Below are positions 61,588-64,000 of a DNA stretch of 64,000 nt, piece by piece (position 1 is the first letter of the stretch; each line of letters starts with the position of its first letter). The stretch comes from Anopheles merus (lineage: Eukaryota > Arthropoda > Insecta > Diptera > Culicidae). Position numbers and translations under genes: made by a program. Location: contig NC_054081.1 of the NCBI RefSeq assembly GCF_017562075.2, positions 6,429,502 to 6,493,501 of the forward strand. Reading direction: 5' to 3'. Below the pieces are notes generated by a model, which had not been told where the DNA came from, made no database searches, and saw only the letters and a list, made by a program, of their open reading frames with translations.

Positions 61588-62221
61588 TGGTGAAAAAAAT
61601 ACAATCCCGGATAAACCTTTTCGACTCAGGCTGCCAAGTGCCACTTGACAGCTACTTGCACACGAAAATGGGTTCTTGAGGTGGCTGTTTTTTTTGCGTG
61701 CGGTAAAAAGGTTTCGAAGCCGAAGGTGGCTGTACTTTCCCATCCAGCCACCGGTTTGTATGGATAGTTGGGTGAAATTTAATTATAAAATCATCCCCCC
61801 TACCAATCGTTTGGCTCCTCATCAGCTTACGCGTGCTGTGTGAACGGTGTTTCTTAATACGCCGGCGACGCAGGTCCCTAGCTTCCCGTCTCTCCAGGGA
61901 TTGGGGCGTTTGAATCGATTCGATTCGAGCCCTCCCATGGTCTTCCCGGCTACGGAGTCGGCTTCGTGTCGTCTGAATAGAAATATTGAAATCGAAAGCA
62001 TATTCAAGCTTTAGCTCCAGGAGACTCCCCCGGGAGGAAGTTCCTTTGGGCCCGCGTGCCGAATCGAATCACCATCGCAACGAGGCGCGCTCGTCTTTTT
62101 CAAGCAGATAATTATAAACTCGGCAGGCACAAGGGCCGGGCAGTGTACGATCTCTTATTTTGCTTGTGCGAAATCGAATTACGTCTAATACCTGATTACA
62201 CTTTCTTCACTCGAAGCGCTA

Positions 62222-62228
62222 AAAGAAG

Positions 62229-62260
<32 letters not shown>

Positions 62261-62264
62261 GAAG
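62222..62264. repeat. (AAG)n microsatellite
   Basis: About 43 bp of AAG with one GTA interruption. It resembles the SINE tail composition, but no SINE body is adjacent. Confidence 0.9.
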
Positions 62265-62620
62265 AAAATATATAGCAACATCCCACTTGGGACGCGGCCA
62301 GAAACGCTCACGCTGCAGCAATCGAGGCACAGTCGCACACACCAAACCGATCAAGGAAAGAGAAAAGAAAAAAGAACCTAAACCTCAGCCTACCAAGTAA
62401 CGAAACACGACCACCTCGCGCGCCAGCATTCACAGCATTTGCTCGGAATGGCGGAAGCCTCCGGCCTGCCCCTTGTCAACGGTCGCCGTGGCCTGTAGCG
62501 GCAATAAATCTTTCCGAAATTAAATGCGCATTTTCCGGTTCCCGTCACTTCAGCCGGGTGGTACGTCGAAAGTAGGCAGTTTTTCGGCTAGCTTTTTTTT
62601 TTATTGTTGCTCACTCCACA

Positions 62621-63838
62621 CCAGTGATGGGTAAAAAGAAGTTTTCGCCAGAATCGATTCCAGTTTGCTCCAAAGTTTTCTGGGATCGGTTCAAAATAGT
62701 AGGTCCGGAATCACTTTCTTGAATTGATTACGGAATCGGATCCGGAATCGGTATCGGTTTCAAAATCAGCTCCGGAATTGGGATCGGTTCCGGAATCGGA
62801 ATCGGTTACGAAATTGCAATCGGTACCGGAATCGGAATTGGCTCCAAAATTGCAATCGGTTGTGGAATCGAAATCGGAATCAGATCTGGAGTCGGAATCG
62901 ATTTCGGAATCGGAATTTGAATTAGTTCCGGAATCGGAATCGGTTCTGGAATCGGACTCGGTTTCGGAGTCAGAATCGATTCCGAAGTCGATTCCCGAAT
63001 CAGAATTGGTTCCGGAATCGATTCAGGAATCGAAATTGGTTCCAAAATCAGCTCCGGAACTGGGATCGGTTCCGGAATCGGAATGTGTTCCGGAATCGGG
63101 ATCTGTTCCGGAATCGCATTCGGTTCCAGAATCAGAATTGGTTCCAGAATCGCAATCGGTTTCGGAATCGGAATTGGAATCAGTTCCGGAATCGGAATTA
63201 GATCTGGAATCGGAATCCAAATCGGTTTCGGAATCGGAATCGGTTCCGGAATCGATTCCGGAATTGGAATTGGTTACGGAATCGATTCCGGAATCGGAAT
63301 TGGTTCCGGAATCGGAATCGGTTTCAGAATTAGAATAAGTTTCGGAATCAAAAACAACTCCAGAATCGGAATTGGCTTTGAAATAGGGGTCAGTCCAATG
63401 ATAATAATACGTATGGATAGCCGCCAAGAAACCAAATTTTCTTATAAACGATCTATTCTCATGGAGATTCTCGGAATGAGTTGGCTTTTAAAACTCCTCA
63501 ATTTCAATTGAAGAACTGATTTTTATTCCGAAACTTACTCAAATTCTGGAGTCAATTCCAATCCTGATTCCGTTTTCGGAGCAAATTTCGACTCCCAGGT
63601 CATTTCCGATTACGATCCCGATCCCAGAAATGATTCCAGATTTGGAATCGACTCCGGATTCGGCTCCGGATTCGGCTCCGGATTCGGATCCGGAATCGGT
63701 TCTGAAATTGGATCCGGAATCGGTTCCGAAATCGACTTCGAAATGGGAATTGATTCCAGCATGTGGAGAATTGGATCCGAAACTGATTCCGAGCACGGTA
63801 CCGGAATCGGGTAGGTCCGATTCCAAGCTCCCATCACT
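62621..63838. repeat. Hexamer-derived GGAATC/GGTTCC satellite array with CAGTGATGGG ends
   Basis: Imperfect units of 6 bp (GGAATC, GGTTCC, GGATCG) fill about 62640-63780, with a unique interruption near 63390-63530. The left edge is CCAGTGATGGGTAAA and the right edge is CCCATCACTACTG, an approximate inverted repeat reminiscent of hAT-type ends. The 6-bp period keeps several frames open and gives Ser/Glu/Pro-rich frames of up to 204 codons, which I regard as non-genic. Confidence 0.7.
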
Positions 63839-64000
63839 ACTGCACACCCACCATTGCAGCTTACGAACGGTTTGCAATGAAGCCTGAAGGAGGCGGTCGT
63901 GAAGAGACCCGCGCGCGTTAAGCCCAAAACCGATCCAATTCCGGGGCACCGATCGAATTGACGGGCAGGATGAACGCGGGCAACATATTTACTGCTCGAA

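Larger units (their letters stand above)
60890..62610. other. Non-coding segment with a possible decayed retroelement fragment
   Basis: One plus frame near 61490-61560 reads HCFKCGRCGRAVSCREDCP, loosely like a Gag zinc knuckle. Another near 61610-61675 reads NLFDSGCQVPLDS, loosely like the DSG box of a retroelement aspartic protease. They are in different frames and separated by the G-run, and no RT or integrase follows. I regard this as weak evidence for a decayed LTR-retrotransposon fragment. The rest is unrecognised. Confidence 0.2.

Noticed and set aside
62724..63338. 204-codon Ser/Glu/Pro-rich plus frame
   Set aside because: The 6-bp satellite period keeps several frames open on both strands. 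The product is pure repeat and the array is bounded by transposon-like ends.

Overview
This window looks like insect, most likely anopheline mosquito, intergenic DNA. The evidence is indirect. It has a tRNA-derived SINE family with GAA-type tails that resembles anopheline SINE200-like elements as I recall them. It has several degraded non-LTR retrotransposons of the RTE, Jockey-like and CR1-like types, a solo LTR, palindromic MITEs with TA duplications, very long (CA)n/(TG)n arrays, and many (GA)n tracts. I find no host protein-coding gene, tRNA, rRNA or CRISPR array I can support. Every recognisable protein similarity is to reverse transcriptase (RT). The longest open frames are translations of simple repeats or unremarkable frames in GC-rich DNA.

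By eye the window alternates between GC-rich blocks with few interspersed repeats and AT-rich blocks that carry most mobile elements. The GC-rich blocks are about 3.5-5.9, 8.0-10.1, 12.6-14.1, 14.65-17.9, 20.7-22.9, 27.05-29.0, 31.6-36.4, 50.3-51.5, 52.2-53.85 and 56.5-58.4 kb, with mixed stretches at 38-43 and 44.3-49.3 kb. Some hold AT-rich islets with TAAT cores and could be cis-regulatory DNA. The AT-rich blocks hold the nested RTE/Jockey-like retrotransposons (18.6-20.3 kb), a CR1-like copy and solo LTR (23.0-24.4 kb), an RT remnant (29.7-30.1 kb), four SINE copies, four MITEs, and satellite-like elements (30.2-30.6, 59.9-60.3 and 62.6-63.8 kb).

The most striking feature is a dispersed 16-18 bp asymmetric motif, consensus RCGCCTRMANGTAKGCAA (reverse: TTGCATACNTTYAGGCGY). 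I located about 45 copies in both orientations, roughly one per 1.4 kb. It is single-copy in otherwise unrelated flanks, occurs in close inverted or direct pairs, and is carried in two local tandem arrays. It often lies near the switch between GC-rich and AT-rich blocks. From memory it closely resembles the Drosophila Su(Hw) insulator-protein site (TGCATACTTTT...GGC). My working hypothesis is a dense field of Su(Hw)-type zinc-finger sites partitioning a regulatory gene desert. That identity is an inference and has not been tested here.
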